Part shown: positions 1 through 7,406 of the stretch, in pieces
Position numbering within the stretch: position 1 is the first letter of the stretch
Layout: the number at the start of each line of letters is the position of its first letter
Source: Paenibacillus aestuarii
GTDB lineage: Bacteria > Bacillota > Bacilli > Paenibacillales > NBRC-103111
Direction: 5' to 3'
NCBI RefSeq assembly: GCF_027789125.1
Contig: NZ_JAQFVF010000002.1
Span: 124,001-188,000 of the forward strand
DNA: 64,000 nucleotides
Translations under genes and position numbers: made by a program
The notes under the pieces: model-generated
Database searches by the model: none
What the model was told of the DNA's origin: nothing
Seen by the model: the letters and a program-made list of their open reading frames with translations, nothing else

Positions 1-1
1 G

Positions 2-751
2 CTGCTGGGCTGGATCGTTGTGCTGGCGCTGATCGTCTGGTCGTTGACCGGTCTGGAGCTAACTGGCATCCAGCCGACGACATGGGTGTTGATGAAATCC
101 ATGTTCAAAGGGTTGACGCATCCGGACTGGGCTTATGTGTATATCCCTGAAGGCGAAGACTTGCTCCGCTCCTTGCTGGAGACCTTGTCGATCTCCTACT
201 TGGGTAACTTTGTATCGGCGATTGTCTGTATACCGTTCGCTTTCTGGGCGGCATCCAACATGAGCCGCAGCCGTTATGTGTCCGGTTCCGGGAAGGTCTT
301 CCTGAGTATTGTACGCACAATACCAGAAGTGATCATGGCGCTGATCTTTATTAAAGCGGTCGGTCCAGGGGCATTTGCCGGTGTTATGGCGCTCGGTCTT
401 CACTCGGTCGGGATGCTTGGCAAGCTGTATGCGGAAGCAATCGAGAACATGGATATGGGGCCTACAGAAGCGATGACGGCGGTAGGAGCCAACATTTGGC
501 AAAAGATGGCTTACGCCGTTGTGCCGCAGGTCATACCGGATTTTATTTCTTACACGCTGTACAGGTTCGAAATCAATGTCCGCTCGGCTACGCTGCTCGG
601 GATCATCGGTGCCGGTGGGATCGGTACGCCGCTCGTCTTTGCGATCAACGCTCGCCAATGGCCGCGGGTGGGGATAATCATTATCGGGATCGTCATTACC
701 GTCTCGATTATCGATTACATTTCGGGCACGCTCCGTAAACGAATCGTATAA
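2..751 (+). CDS. phnE: Phosphonate ABC transporter permease PhnE (5' end outside window)
   Basis: The open frame runs in from the left edge, so only the last 249 residues are seen. They contain several hydrophobic segments and, near residues 150-175, a permease cytoplasmic loop (GPTEAMTAVGANIWQ) of the binding-protein-dependent inner-membrane family, followed by LLGIIGAGGIGTPL, typical of PhnE. The family forms the membrane channel of the PhnCDE importer for phosphonates or phosphite. The gene ends just before a strong bidirectional terminator, so it is the last gene of its operon. The matching binding protein gene lies 0.5 kb away on the opposite strand, which is not the usual phnD-phnC-phnE order. 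A GTG at 20 could be read as a start, but the frame is open upstream and the protein would lack its N-terminus. Confidence 0.9.
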   Translation: MLGWIVVLALIVWSLTGLELTGIQPTTWVLMKSMFKGLTHPDWAYVYIPEGEDLLRSLLETLSISYLGNFVSAIVCIPFAFWAASNMSRSRYVSGSGKVFLSIVRTIPEVIMALIFIKAVGPGAFAGVMALGLHSVGMLGKLYAEAIENMDMGPTEAMTAVGANIWQKMAYAVVPQVIPDFISYTLYRFEINVRSATLLGIIGAGGIGTPLVFAINARQWPRVGIIIIGIVITVSIIDYISGTLRKRIV

Positions 752-767
752 GCGCTTCGCGCAAAAG

Positions 768-803
768 AAAGAACCTAACGGTTTAATGGCCGTTAGGTTC
801 TTT
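768..803. terminator. Bidirectional terminator between phnE and a convergent small gene
   Basis: A perfect 14-bp inverted repeat (AAAGAACCTAACGG, arms 768-781 and 790-803) encloses an 8-nt loop. It has T-rich ends on both strands and sits exactly between the stop codons of two convergent genes. Confidence 0.9.
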
Positions 804-805
804 GC

Positions 806-1057
806 TTATCTCGTATGTCCGCCTGGAACAAGGCGAAGCTTGCTGCTGTTTTTGACCGCCCGCTGTGGTGTGTAGGAGGGGCTAGTTCCAGTCCCATCCA
901 GAACTTCAATGTGTTCAATGAGCTCGATGGGGATGAGAACATTGTTGACCTTTATAAGTTGAAAGGCCGGATAATAATTAGATATAACTCCCTTGATGTC
1001 ATCTTTGCCGCAGCGGATCGATACGGTTTGTTTACAACAAATGAGCATATTGAACAT
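806..1057 (-). CDS. Small protein of unknown function (83 aa)
   Basis: I do not recognise a named family. The start ATG at 1057 is preceded on the minus strand by a good site (GAGAGGTG, about 6 nt before ATG), and the gene ends directly at the bidirectional terminator, which supports it being real. Residues 15-55 (KDDIKGVISNYYPAFQLIKV followed by NNVLIPIELIEHIEVLDG) read as a short run of beta strands ending in an IPIxxIEHIEV-type strand. This resembles small Sm-like or DUF2642-like barrels, and the pattern is loosely similar to the protein at 53049-53240. The C-terminal 28 residues are basic and look disordered. The fold is an inference from the hydrophobic pattern only. The opposite-strand frame over the same region has no comparable ribosome site. 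Confidence 0.55.
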   Translation of the reverse strand: MFNMLICCKQTVSIRCGKDDIKGVISNYYPAFQLIKVNNVLIPIELIEHIEVLDGTGTSPSYTPQRAVKNSSKLRLVPGGHTR

Positions 1058-1197
1058 TTATTTTCACCTCTCAGTATATACGACAAGCCCAAGTAAACGT
1101 TTGTCATGCCTTTGTAAAAAAAATTACGGCCTAACGGACGTGCCATATCCATAGTATGCATGAGGGTAGGTGAAAAGACTGGTTACTGCATATAAAA

Positions 1198-1237
1198 AAT
1201 GCCTTCGCATAGAAGGTGAAGTCCATGCGGAGGCATT
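1198..1237 (-). terminator. Terminator of phnD
   Basis: AATGCCTTCGCAT and ATGCGGAGGCATT pair with one G-U. On the minus strand the stem is followed by a T run (TTTTTTATATG), just downstream of the phnD stop. Confidence 0.85.
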
Positions 1238-1259
1238 GGTTTATTAAGCAGGCAATGGT

Positions 1260-2225
1260 TTATTTCAAGCCCATTTCTTTGTTCACGCTGCGGACGATGT
1301 CGAATTTGGAATCGTCAGTAGCAACGTAACCTTTGTGGGAGTATACGTCAAAAATAATTTTTTGGCCTTCTGGATCGTTGCCAATCGCGATGAAAGCGTC
1401 TTGCAGTTTCTTTTTGAAAGCTGCATCCATATCGGAACGAACAGCGATTGTATCGTTAGGAATTTTATCGGAGAAGGCAAGTACACGAGTTTGCTTAAAT
1501 ACATCTGGATAGTCTTTAGTCATGTTGGCACGAATGTCCTGGAACACGCCTACTGCGTCAACTTGACCGTTCAGCAAAGCGATGATCGCTTTGTCATGGC
1601 CTTGGAATTGAACGCCTGTTACGTCTTTTACAGGGTCAACGCCAGCTTTTTTCAGCACATAACCTGGGTAAACGTAACCTGCAGCGGAAGTAACACCTTG
1701 CCAGCCGATTTTCTTGCCTTTCAGATCAGCAACGGACTTGATTGGAGAATCAGCTTTAACAACCAGCATAGATTTGTAGAAGTCAACAAGATCTTTTGTC
1801 GGTTGACCTGTAGCATCGTCTACACCGAAGCGTGTAGCTTGAACCAGAAGGTCAGCAGCTTTACGAGTGTCGTGAGCAACTACGTAGTTACTTGGAGGTA
1901 GGAAGCCAACGTCTACTTGTTTGGAAGCCATTGCTTCAATAACCGTATTGTAGTCTGTGGAAACCGACACTTTAACCGGAATACCCAGTTTGTCGCCCAG
2001 CAATTTTTCCAGCGGTTTTGCTTTAGCTTCAAGCGTTTCCGCGTTTTGGGAAGGTACGAATTGCACTTTCAATTCTTTTGGCACGAAACCTGCTGCTGCA
2101 GCGGCTGGTGAAGCAGACGCTTTAGCTGTGGATGCTGCATTTGTCTCTTCTTTTTTAGCGCATCCCGCTGCGATTCCTGCGACGACCACTAACGACATAC
2201 TGATTGCTGCAAACTTTTTCAACAT
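1260..2225 (-). CDS. phnD: Phosphonate ABC transporter substrate-binding lipoprotein PhnD
   Basis: The 321-residue protein starts with a lipoprotein signal (lipobox AGC at about residues 20-22, then KKEE). An Ala/Ser-rich linker follows, and from about residue 45 there is a PhnD-type periplasmic-binding domain: LKVQFVPSQNAETLEAKAKP, VDVGFLPPSNYV, ADLKGKKIGWQGVTSAAGYV and DAVGVFQD. These are the signatures of PhnD/SsuA-like binders of phosphonates or phosphite. A strong site (CGGAGG) lies about 10 nt before ATG. The gene stands alone on the minus strand with its own terminator, convergent to phnE, so it is probably transcribed separately from the permease genes. A palindrome (2259-2273) lies in its upstream region. 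Confidence 0.9.
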   Translation of the reverse strand: MLKKFAAISMSLVVVAGIAAGCAKKEETNAASTAKASASPAAAAAGFVPKELKVQFVPSQNAETLEAKAKPLEKLLGDKLGIPVKVSVSTDYNTVIEAMASKQVDVGFLPPSNYVVAHDTRKAADLLVQATRFGVDDATGQPTKDLVDFYKSMLVVKADSPIKSVADLKGKKIGWQGVTSAAGYVYPGYVLKKAGVDPVKDVTGVQFQGHDKAIIALLNGQVDAVGVFQDIRANMTKDYPDVFKQTRVLAFSDKIPNDTIAVRSDMDAAFKKKLQDAFIAIGNDPEGQKIIFDVYSHKGYVATDDSKFDIVRSVNKEMGLK

Positions 2226-2258
2226 TTTTTTTTTGACCTCCGATAAATTATTTACATT

Positions 2259-2273
2259 AGTACAAGATGTACT
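2259..2273. promoter_or_regulatory. Palindrome in the phnD promoter region
   Basis: AGTACA-AGA-TGTACT is a perfect 6-bp inverted repeat with a 3-nt centre. On the minus strand it directly follows a possible -10 (TATAGT) that has a weak -35 (TTCCAA) 17 nt upstream. It may be an operator for phnD or for the divergent phosphoesterase. The regulator is unknown. Confidence 0.35.
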
Positions 2274-2376
2274 ATAACATTATCACAGGAAAGTTGGAAG
2301 ATGGTGTTAAATATTTGTTAAAGCAGCAACTCATTTGTAAATAAATACAAATATTTTCCAAATAGGAGCGAAAAAT

Positions 2377-3972
2377 ATGGATATTACATCTGGCGCCGAC
2401 CGCTGTGTCATTACCATTTTGGAGACGAGCGATCTGCATGGAAGCATACTGCCAATTTATTATGCCAATAATTTGCCAAACGATGTCGGCTTAGCCAAAA
2501 TTGCGGCTTTGATCGCTGACGAACGCCAAAAAAACGAGCATGTGCTGGTGATTGATAACGGCGACCTTATTCAAGGCACTCCGCTTGCTTATCACCACGC
2601 GAGATTGGATAATACGCCGATAGACCCGATGGTACTCGGCCTCAACTACTTGCGGTATGATGCAGCAGTCCTCGGCAATCATGAATTTAATTACGGGCTT
2701 GACGTGCTGCGCAAAGCGGTGCAGGAGTCGCAATTTCCATGGCTTTGCGCAACCATTGTGGATGAAAATAATGGCGAGCCTTTCTTAGGCAAGCCTTACT
2801 TGATAAGAGAGCTGCCGAACGGCGTGCGCGTAGGGATTCTCGGTTTGACGACACCGTACATCCCGAATTGGGAGAATCCGGATCATATTCAAGGGCTGCA
2901 GTTCGTGGATGCGGTACAAGCCGCTGCTAAGTGGGTTCCTGTGCTGAAAGAGCAGGAGCATGCGGATGTAGTCGTCGTGGCTTATCACGGCGGTTTTGAA
3001 CGCGATCTCGCCACCGGCAAGCCAACAGAACCGCAGTCGGGTGAAAATCAAGGGTATCAATTGTGCATGGAGGTAGCGGGCATCGATGTCCTGCTAACAG
3101 GACATCAACACCGCAGCATAGCAGGCGTGGAAGTGGGCGGCGTCATCACGGTGCAGCCAGGCAGCGCCGGGGCAGCGCTCGGTAAGGTTCAGCTTGAGTT
3201 AGCGCGCCAAGCGGGCAAGTGGCATATCGTGGGCAAGCGCTCGGAGCTGCTGACGGTGAAAGGTGTTGACGCCGATCCGGAATTAATTGCGCGCGTGAGC
3301 GAGTATGAAGCGAAGACGCAAGAGTGGCTGGATCAACCGATCGGCAAGCTGACCGGTGATATGCGCGTGCAAGATCCGATGCAGATCCGCTTGCGGGATA
3401 ATGCTTTGATCGAATTCATTAATCGCGTCCAAATGGAGCTGTCCGGAGCAAAAATTGCCAATACGGCTTTGTTCGATAACATTTCCCCGGGCTTCCCTGC
3501 TGACATCACGATGCGGGATATCGTGTCCAATTACATTTATCCGAACACGCTTAAAGTCATCCGTATTTCCGGCCAAGACATTAAAGAAGCGCTCGAGCAA
3601 AGCGCGGCCTATTTCGAGCTGGCACCGGACGGCTCCGTGCAGGTCAGCGCCTCATTCAGGGAGCCGAAGCCGCAGCACTATAACTATGACATGTGGGAAG
3701 GTATCGAGTATACCATCAACATCTCCCGTCCGATCGGCGAGCGCGTCGTGCAGCTTGATTATGAAGGCAAGCCGATCGATCGATCCGCTTCCTTCGATGT
3801 TGTGATGAACAACTACCGGGCAGGCGGCGGGGGCAATTATGCCATGTTCCAGAACAAGCCGGTTGTCAGGGATATTCCGACGGATGTGGCGGAACTTTTG
3901 GCAGGCTACATAATGGAGCGGGGCACGATTGAAGCAACCGTTAACGGCAACTGGAAAGTGATTTGGGATTAA
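2377..3972 (+). CDS. 5'-nucleotidase / 2',3'-cyclic phosphodiesterase family metallophosphoesterase
   Basis: The 531-residue protein has the two domains of the UshA/5'-nucleotidase family. The N-terminal metallophosphoesterase domain carries ETSDLHG (residues 16-22), IDNGDLIQGTP, LGNHEFNYG, AYHGG and LTGHQHR, the metal and active-site motifs for two divalent ions. From about residue 325 the C-terminal nucleotide-binding domain includes NYRAGGGGNYAMF. The family hydrolyses phosphate from nucleotides or cyclic nucleotides. Unlike secreted members there is no signal peptide: the first motif begins about 15 residues from the start. The enzyme is therefore probably cytoplasmic. AGGAGCG precedes the ATG. 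It sits divergent to phnD, consistent with a phosphorus-scavenging theme, although no shared control was shown. Confidence 0.87.
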   Translation: MDITSGADRCVITILETSDLHGSILPIYYANNLPNDVGLAKIAALIADERQKNEHVLVIDNGDLIQGTPLAYHHARLDNTPIDPMVLGLNYLRYDAAVLGNHEFNYGLDVLRKAVQESQFPWLCATIVDENNGEPFLGKPYLIRELPNGVRVGILGLTTPYIPNWENPDHIQGLQFVDAVQAAAKWVPVLKEQEHADVVVVAYHGGFERDLATGKPTEPQSGENQGYQLCMEVAGIDVLLTGHQHRSIAGVEVGGVITVQPGSAGAALGKVQLELARQAGKWHIVGKRSELLTVKGVDADPELIARVSEYEAKTQEWLDQPIGKLTGDMRVQDPMQIRLRDNALIEFINRVQMELSGAKIANTALFDNISPGFPADITMRDIVSNYIYPNTLKVIRISGQDIKEALEQSAAYFELAPDGSVQVSASFREPKPQHYNYDMWEGIEYTINISRPIGERVVQLDYEGKPIDRSASFDVVMNNYRAGGGGNYAMFQNKPVVRDIPTDVAELLAGYIMERGTIEATVNGNWKVIWD

Positions 3973-3980
3973 AAAAAGGG

Positions 3981-4028
3981 AAGCGTCGACAGACCGGAGC
4001 TTAAGCGCCGGCTTGTTGGCGTTTTTTT
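3981..4028 (+). terminator. Terminator after the phosphoesterase
   Basis: An imperfect hairpin (arms AAGCGTCGACAGACCGG and CCGGCTTGTTGGCGTT) is followed by seven T. Confidence 0.8.
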
Positions 4029-4108
4029 CTGCTTAGGGGTTGCCGGATGCCCAGGATCAGCTATGATTAACTTAAGTAAAGAAAAAGTAATGGGGAGGAG
4101 AATCAGGC

Positions 4109-4924
4109 GTGAGCATAGACAATAATTGGGAAAACATTGAATTATGGCCAGGCGCTGCTCAAGAAAGCGTCGGCGAGGAAAATCAAGGATGTCCGGGCCT
4201 GACCTTCTACCCGGCGTCAGGGGAAGGGCTCCGCGCAGCGGTCATCGTATGTCCTGGCGGCGGTTATGGCAGACGTGCCGCTCATGAAGGAGAACCGGTA
4301 GCGCTATGGCTGAACAGCCTGGGAATCTCAGCTTTTGTGCTGCACTACCGGGTGGCTCCCCACCGGCATCCGCTCCCGCTGCAGGATGCGCAGCGGGCGA
4401 TTCGCACGGTCCGCCACCGTGCGGAGGAGTGGCGAATAGATCCGAAGCGGATCGGGATTCTCGGATTTTCTGCGGGCGGCCACCTGGCGTCCACGGCCGG
4501 AACGCTCTTTGACGCGGGCAACGAAGAGGCTGCAGATCCGATCGAACGGTACAGCAGCCGGCCCGATCTTATCGTTTTATGCTACCCTGTCATCACCTTC
4601 GGCGATTCAGGCCATGTCGGCTCCAAGTTTAATTTGCTTGGCGAGCCCGCCGATGAAGATTTGGCGGCAGCATTATCGACGCACACGCGGGTAACAGACC
4701 ATACGCCGCCTGCGTTTCTGTGGCATACGGCGGATGATGCTGCTGTTCCGGTTGAGAACAGCTTGTTATTCGCTGGAGCGCTCAGCCGCCATCAGGTGCC
4801 GTTCGAGCTGCACGTCTTTGAAAGCGGCCGGCACGGACTCGGCTTGGCGGAGGAGCATCCGGAAGCGAAGGCTTGGCCGGCGCTTTGTGGTACATGGCTC
4901 AGAAAGCAAAATTTTGCTCAATAA
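4109..4924 (+). CDS. Alpha/beta hydrolase, acetyl-esterase/xylan-esterase-like
   Basis: This 271-residue protein starts at GTG with a strong GGGGAGGAG site upstream. It shows the alpha/beta hydrolase order: oxyanion motif CPGGGYGRR (about residues 48-56), nucleophile elbow GFSAGGHLAS (about 118-127, Ser as nucleophile), an acid in WHTADDAAVP (about 205-214) and a C-terminal His in ESGRHGLGL (about 240-248). These match the BD-FAE/acetyl-esterase group that removes acyl groups from sugars or polysaccharides. No signal peptide is seen, so it is likely cytoplasmic and acts on imported oligosaccharides or small esters. The exact substrate cannot be told. The next gene begins 48 nt downstream and may be co-transcribed. 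Confidence 0.85.
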   Translation: MSIDNNWENIELWPGAAQESVGEENQGCPGLTFYPASGEGLRAAVIVCPGGGYGRRAAHEGEPVALWLNSLGISAFVLHYRVAPHRHPLPLQDAQRAIRTVRHRAEEWRIDPKRIGILGFSAGGHLASTAGTLFDAGNEEAADPIERYSSRPDLIVLCYPVITFGDSGHVGSKFNLLGEPADEDLAAALSTHTRVTDHTPPAFLWHTADDAAVPVENSLLFAGALSRHQVPFELHVFESGRHGLGLAEEHPEAKAWPALCGTWLRKQNFAQ

Positions 4925-4972
4925 TTTGTGACTTCTCTCTGGGGCATTAATCTCCCAAGAAAGGACATCCGA

Positions 4973-6037
4973 ATGAGCTTACTAGTTAGGAGATCAGGGC
5001 GGCTATCGACTCTGCAGCGTGAAGACTGCAGCGGTCTTCATGGTGGGGGAGCGCTGGGGCCATGGGACCGCTTCGCGCACCGGAGCGCCAACCTGCTCGT
5101 TGGCAACGACGCCCGTGCAGCCGTGCTGGAAATGACGCTGCAGGGCGGCGTCCTTCAAGCGCAGCAGGAGCTGCTGGCCGCGATATGTGGAGCCGACATG
5201 GGTGCCGAGCTGGACGGCGAACGTGTGCCCCTGTGGCGGCCGTTCAGGCTGCCGGCCGGTTCGTTGCTCAGCCTGGGCTACGCCGTGCAAGGCTGCCGGT
5301 CTTATCTGGCCGTCGCCGGCGGGCTGGACGGCGCGCGCGGGGAGGCGGCGCTGCAGGCGGGGGACGTGCTGGATGCGGGGACGCCCACGCTGCCATCACG
5401 CCGCTTGCTGCAAGCGTGGGGCCGGCGCGACGGCCGACATGCCGCTCCCGGCTATGTCAGCACCTACATCCGGCCGGTCTATGCAGCGCTTCCGACCCTC
5501 CGATTTATTCGTGGGAGGGAAGCGGAGGGCTTGACGGACGAAAGTATGCGCAGCTTTTGCACGGGGAGCTTTAAGGTGGCGATGGAGTCCGGCCGGATAG
5601 GCTGCTTGCTGGAGGGGGCGAAGCTCACGCTGCAGGCGGGCGCTTCGGACGCTCCGAGCGCTCCGGTTGCGGGCAGCCTCGCGGGCAGCACCGTCGCCAC
5701 TGGCGGCGAGCTCATCGGCAGCCCGGGCAGCGGCGGCGAGGCCACCAGCTCCGCCACCCTCGGCGGCGATGCTGGTGACCCCGGCACGCTTCTGCTGCCA
5801 GCAAGCGGCCAGCCTTGCCTGCTGATGACAAGCGGCCCGGTGGCGGAGGGCTATGCTCGTATCGGTCGGGTCATCAGCGCGGATCTGCCGCTAGCTGCTC
5901 AAGTCAAGCCTGGCAGCTATATGCGCTTTGAGGAAGTTTCCCCTGCGGAAGCGCAGATGCTGCAGCTTCTGCAACAATTGGATTTGCGCTTTTTGCAAGC
6001 CGGGTTGAAGATGTGGGTTCAGGATTATGCGAAATAA
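4973..6037 (+). CDS. PxpC/KipA-like carboxyltransferase-domain protein, atypical
   Basis: The protein (354 aa from ATG 4973, preceded by AAAGGA) belongs to the PxpC (5-oxoprolinase subunit C, KipA) family. Visible motifs are ANLLVGNDARAAVLEMTLQG, SYLAVAGGLDG, an ESGRIGCLLEGAKL segment and a C-terminal RIGRVISADLPLAAQVKPGS. In the family PxpC works with PxpB and PxpA to hydrolyse 5-oxoproline. Here neither partner is nearby. Two things are odd. After AVAGGLDG the usual conserved stretch (GSRST...GGxxGR) is missing and the sequence jumps to the GDVLDAG part. Also, about residues 220-272 are a Gly/Ala/Ser-rich, high-GC insert. It may have lost or changed its activity. The frame is open upstream to 4928, but only ATG 4973 has a ribosome site. 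Confidence 0.75.
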   Translation: MSLLVRRSGRLSTLQREDCSGLHGGGALGPWDRFAHRSANLLVGNDARAAVLEMTLQGGVLQAQQELLAAICGADMGAELDGERVPLWRPFRLPAGSLLSLGYAVQGCRSYLAVAGGLDGARGEAALQAGDVLDAGTPTLPSRRLLQAWGRRDGRHAAPGYVSTYIRPVYAALPTLRFIRGREAEGLTDESMRSFCTGSFKVAMESGRIGCLLEGAKLTLQAGASDAPSAPVAGSLAGSTVATGGELIGSPGSGGEATSSATLGGDAGDPGTLLLPASGQPCLLMTSGPVAEGYARIGRVISADLPLAAQVKPGSYMRFEEVSPAEAQMLQLLQQLDLRFLQAGLKMWVQDYAK

Positions 6038-6069
6038 GGAGAGAATGGATATAATGATTCTTTCGCTTG

Positions 6070-6208
6070 AGGAATCACTGGATATATGAGTAAATAGAGA
6101 TGTAGCCGGCCGGCTGATTCCTGAGGAAAGGAGTGATCAAATTGATTACAACAAACGAGGTGGTCTCTGCGTAAGCAGGGACATTCTACGGAGGCCGCAA
6201 GGCCTCCG
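6070..6208 (+). ncRNA. Structured RNA candidate with stacked tetraloop hairpins
   Basis: Three paired elements follow each other. AGGAATCA (6070-6077) pairs with TGATTCCT (6115-6122) around a GC-rich palindrome GCCGGCCGGC (6105-6114). GTCTCTGC-GTAA-GCAGGGAC (6163-6182) follows, then CGGAGGCC-GCAA-GGCCTCCG (6189-6208). Both later hairpins have 8-bp stems and GNRA-type loops. A -10-like TATAAT lies at 6050-6055 without a good -35. I cannot match it to a known riboswitch. It could equally be leader and terminator structure around the tiny frame at 6142-6174. Confidence 0.4.
6142..6174 (+). CDS. Possible 10-residue peptide (TTG start)
   Basis: TTG at 6142 is preceded by a strong AAAGGAG 8 nt upstream and encodes a 10-residue peptide (first residue from TTG, then ITTNEVVSA) before TAA. 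The stop codon falls inside the GTAA tetraloop of the hairpin at 6163-6182, so ribosomes ending here would disturb that hairpin. This arrangement is typical of leader peptides, but no amino-acid-specific codon run is seen. Support is the ribosome site only. Confidence 0.3.
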   Translation: MITTNEVVSA

Positions 6209-6228
6209 GATAAATTTTAACTTTCGAG

Positions 6229-6257
6229 TAGACAACAAGAAATTTTTTACATATAAT
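6229..6257 (+). promoter_or_regulatory. Near-consensus SigA promoter of a tiny transcript
   Basis: TAGACA (6229-6234), a 17-nt spacer and TATAAT (6252-6257) give a near-perfect housekeeping promoter. It points to the small frame at 6302-6361. Confidence 0.75.
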
Positions 6258-6301
6258 AGAAATTGTAATTTAAACAAATTTGGTGAAAGGAGTGTTTGAC
6301 A

Positions 6302-6361
6302 ATGAACAACACAATGACAGTAGCGATGATTGCGGAAACCGCAGAGGTACTCCTCTCCTAA
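6302..6361 (+). CDS. Putative 19-residue peptide
   Basis: ATG at 6302 lies 7-8 nt after a strong AAAGGAG and about 40 nt after a near-consensus promoter. It encodes MNNTMTVAMIAETAEVLLS. A weak hairpin with eight T (6425-6450) ends the unit, so promoter, ribosome site, frame and terminator are all present within 230 bp. The coding DNA also contains two perfect small inverted repeats (TGCGG-AAA-CCGCA and AGAGG-TACT-CCTCT), so the transcript could instead work as a small RNA. The AAAGGAGTG plus ACAACA context is shared with the frame at 6142, which suggests the two are related. Function unknown. Confidence 0.4.
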   Translation: MNNTMTVAMIAETAEVLLS

Positions 6362-6424
6362 CTGAATATCATTCGTGGAATAACCGTTCACCTGAATTTG
6401 TATAATCACATATACAACCCGCAG

Positions 6425-6450
6425 GCACGATTATGTTCGTGTTTTTTTTA
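6425..6450 (+). terminator. Terminator of the tiny transcript
   Basis: A short stem CACGA/TCGTG with a 6-nt loop is followed by eight T. The stem is weak. Confidence 0.5.
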
Positions 6451-6511
6451 TTCCATTTTTTGAGAATGGTATGAGGTTCAGGGGGATGAAGATACACTCT
6501 GCAAATGTAGA

Positions 6512-6525
6512 CAAAGTCAACTTTG
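6512..6525. promoter_or_regulatory. Palindrome upstream of the CD3324-like gene
   Basis: CAAAGT-CA-ACTTTG is a 6-bp inverted repeat 28 nt before the start codon of the gene at 6553. It could be an operator, perhaps for that gene's own DNA-binding product. This is inference from position only. Confidence 0.3.
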
Positions 6526-6552
6526 ATCGATAATTTGAGGAGGTTCTCATCC

Positions 6553-6840
6553 ATGAGTTACAAGAACGGGAAGGACGTTCTTCCCCCTAACCTGTTGAAA
6601 CAATTACAAGAATATATTCAAGGTGAAATCGTATATATCCCCAAGAAAGAGCAAAAACGCGCCGGTTGGGGTGAGAATAACGGAACGCGCGTCATCATTG
6701 AGCGCAGAAACCGTGAAATTTATCGCATGTACCAGAACGGTTCGACCGTTATGGAATTGATTAAGGTCTTCCACCTATCGGAGGACAGTATTCGCAAGAT
6801 TATCGTGAAGACGCGCGAGTTAACGGCGAATCAAGCATAG
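6553..6840 (+). CDS. CD3324 family protein (Mor-like DNA-binding)
   Basis: The 95-residue protein starts at ATG 6553, 8 nt after GAGGAGG; an in-frame ATG at 6523 has no ribosome site. The sequence MSYKNGKDVLPPNLLKQLQE, then GEIVYIPKKEQKRAGWGENN, matches the CD3324 family of Firmicutes, related to the C-terminal DNA-binding part of the Mor/C transcription activators. Residues 50-90 form a helix-turn-helix (EIYRMYQNGSTVMELIKVFH, then LSEDSIRKII). It probably binds DNA as a small regulator. What it controls is not known. The repeat at 6512-6525 and the tiny transcript just upstream are possible targets. Confidence 0.75.
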   Translation: MSYKNGKDVLPPNLLKQLQEYIQGEIVYIPKKEQKRAGWGENNGTRVIIERRNREIYRMYQNGSTVMELIKVFHLSEDSIRKIIVKTRELTANQA

Positions 6841-6842
6841 AA

Positions 6843-6872
6843 GGCAGCGACTGCAGAGTTGCTGCTTTTTTC
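6843..6872 (+). terminator. Terminator after the CD3324-like gene
   Basis: GGCAGCGACT and AGTTGCTGC pair around a short loop, followed by six T. Confidence 0.8.
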
Positions 6873-6899
6873 TTATGAGTTTAGCGGCAAAGGGGGAGA

Positions 6900-7313
6900 A
6901 TGATGATTTCCGTATTTGTTTATGGCACGCTCATGGTGGGTGAATCCAACCATGCGGTGGCGGCGCCGTATGTTGTGTCCGTACAGCCGGGAGCGGTCCA
7001 TGGAGAGCTATACAATGTAGGCGCATATCCGGCGCTATTGCTGATTTCAGCAGAGGGAGGAAAGCTGCAACAAGTCATTGGAGAGTGGCTGGAAGTGACG
7101 GAGGAAGGGCTTGCGGCGATGGATGAACTCGAAGATTACTACGGGCCCGGCGAAGCAAATGAGTACGAACGGGTCTTTGTTCGCGATGTAAACGGACTTC
7201 GCGAAGGCTGGGTGTATGTCTGGGAGGATATCAGCGGACTGAAAAAGATACGAAGCGGATCGTGGCGGGCGATTCGTACTAGGCTCAGTGCGGATCGCAA
7301 CGGCGAAGCCTGA
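6900..7313 (+). CDS. Gamma-glutamylcyclotransferase-like protein
   Basis: The 137-residue protein begins with the family's substrate loop FVYGTLMVGESNH (residues 6-18) and has the acidic pair region MDELEDYYGPGEANEYER (about 74-91), where the catalytic Glu lies in the gamma-glutamylcyclotransferase (GGCT/AIG2) fold. The family releases 5-oxoproline from gamma-glutamyl amino acids or related compounds. Two adjacent ATG codons (6900 and 6903) both fit the AGGGGGAG site. A 5-oxoproline link with the PxpC-like gene 1 kb upstream is tempting, but they are not in one operon: a terminator and another gene lie between. The specific substrate is unknown. Confidence 0.75.
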   Translation: MMISVFVYGTLMVGESNHAVAAPYVVSVQPGAVHGELYNVGAYPALLLISAEGGKLQQVIGEWLEVTEEGLAAMDELEDYYGPGEANEYERVFVRDVNGLREGWVYVWEDISGLKKIRSGSWRAIRTRLSADRNGEA

Positions 7314-7406
7314 TCGCTTGGTCAGCAGCCGGCGAGGTTCGGGGGCGGCGTTGCGGAGCCAGATACGGGAACGGGGAACCCGTCGTCTGGCCACGCGGTC
7401 AGCAGC

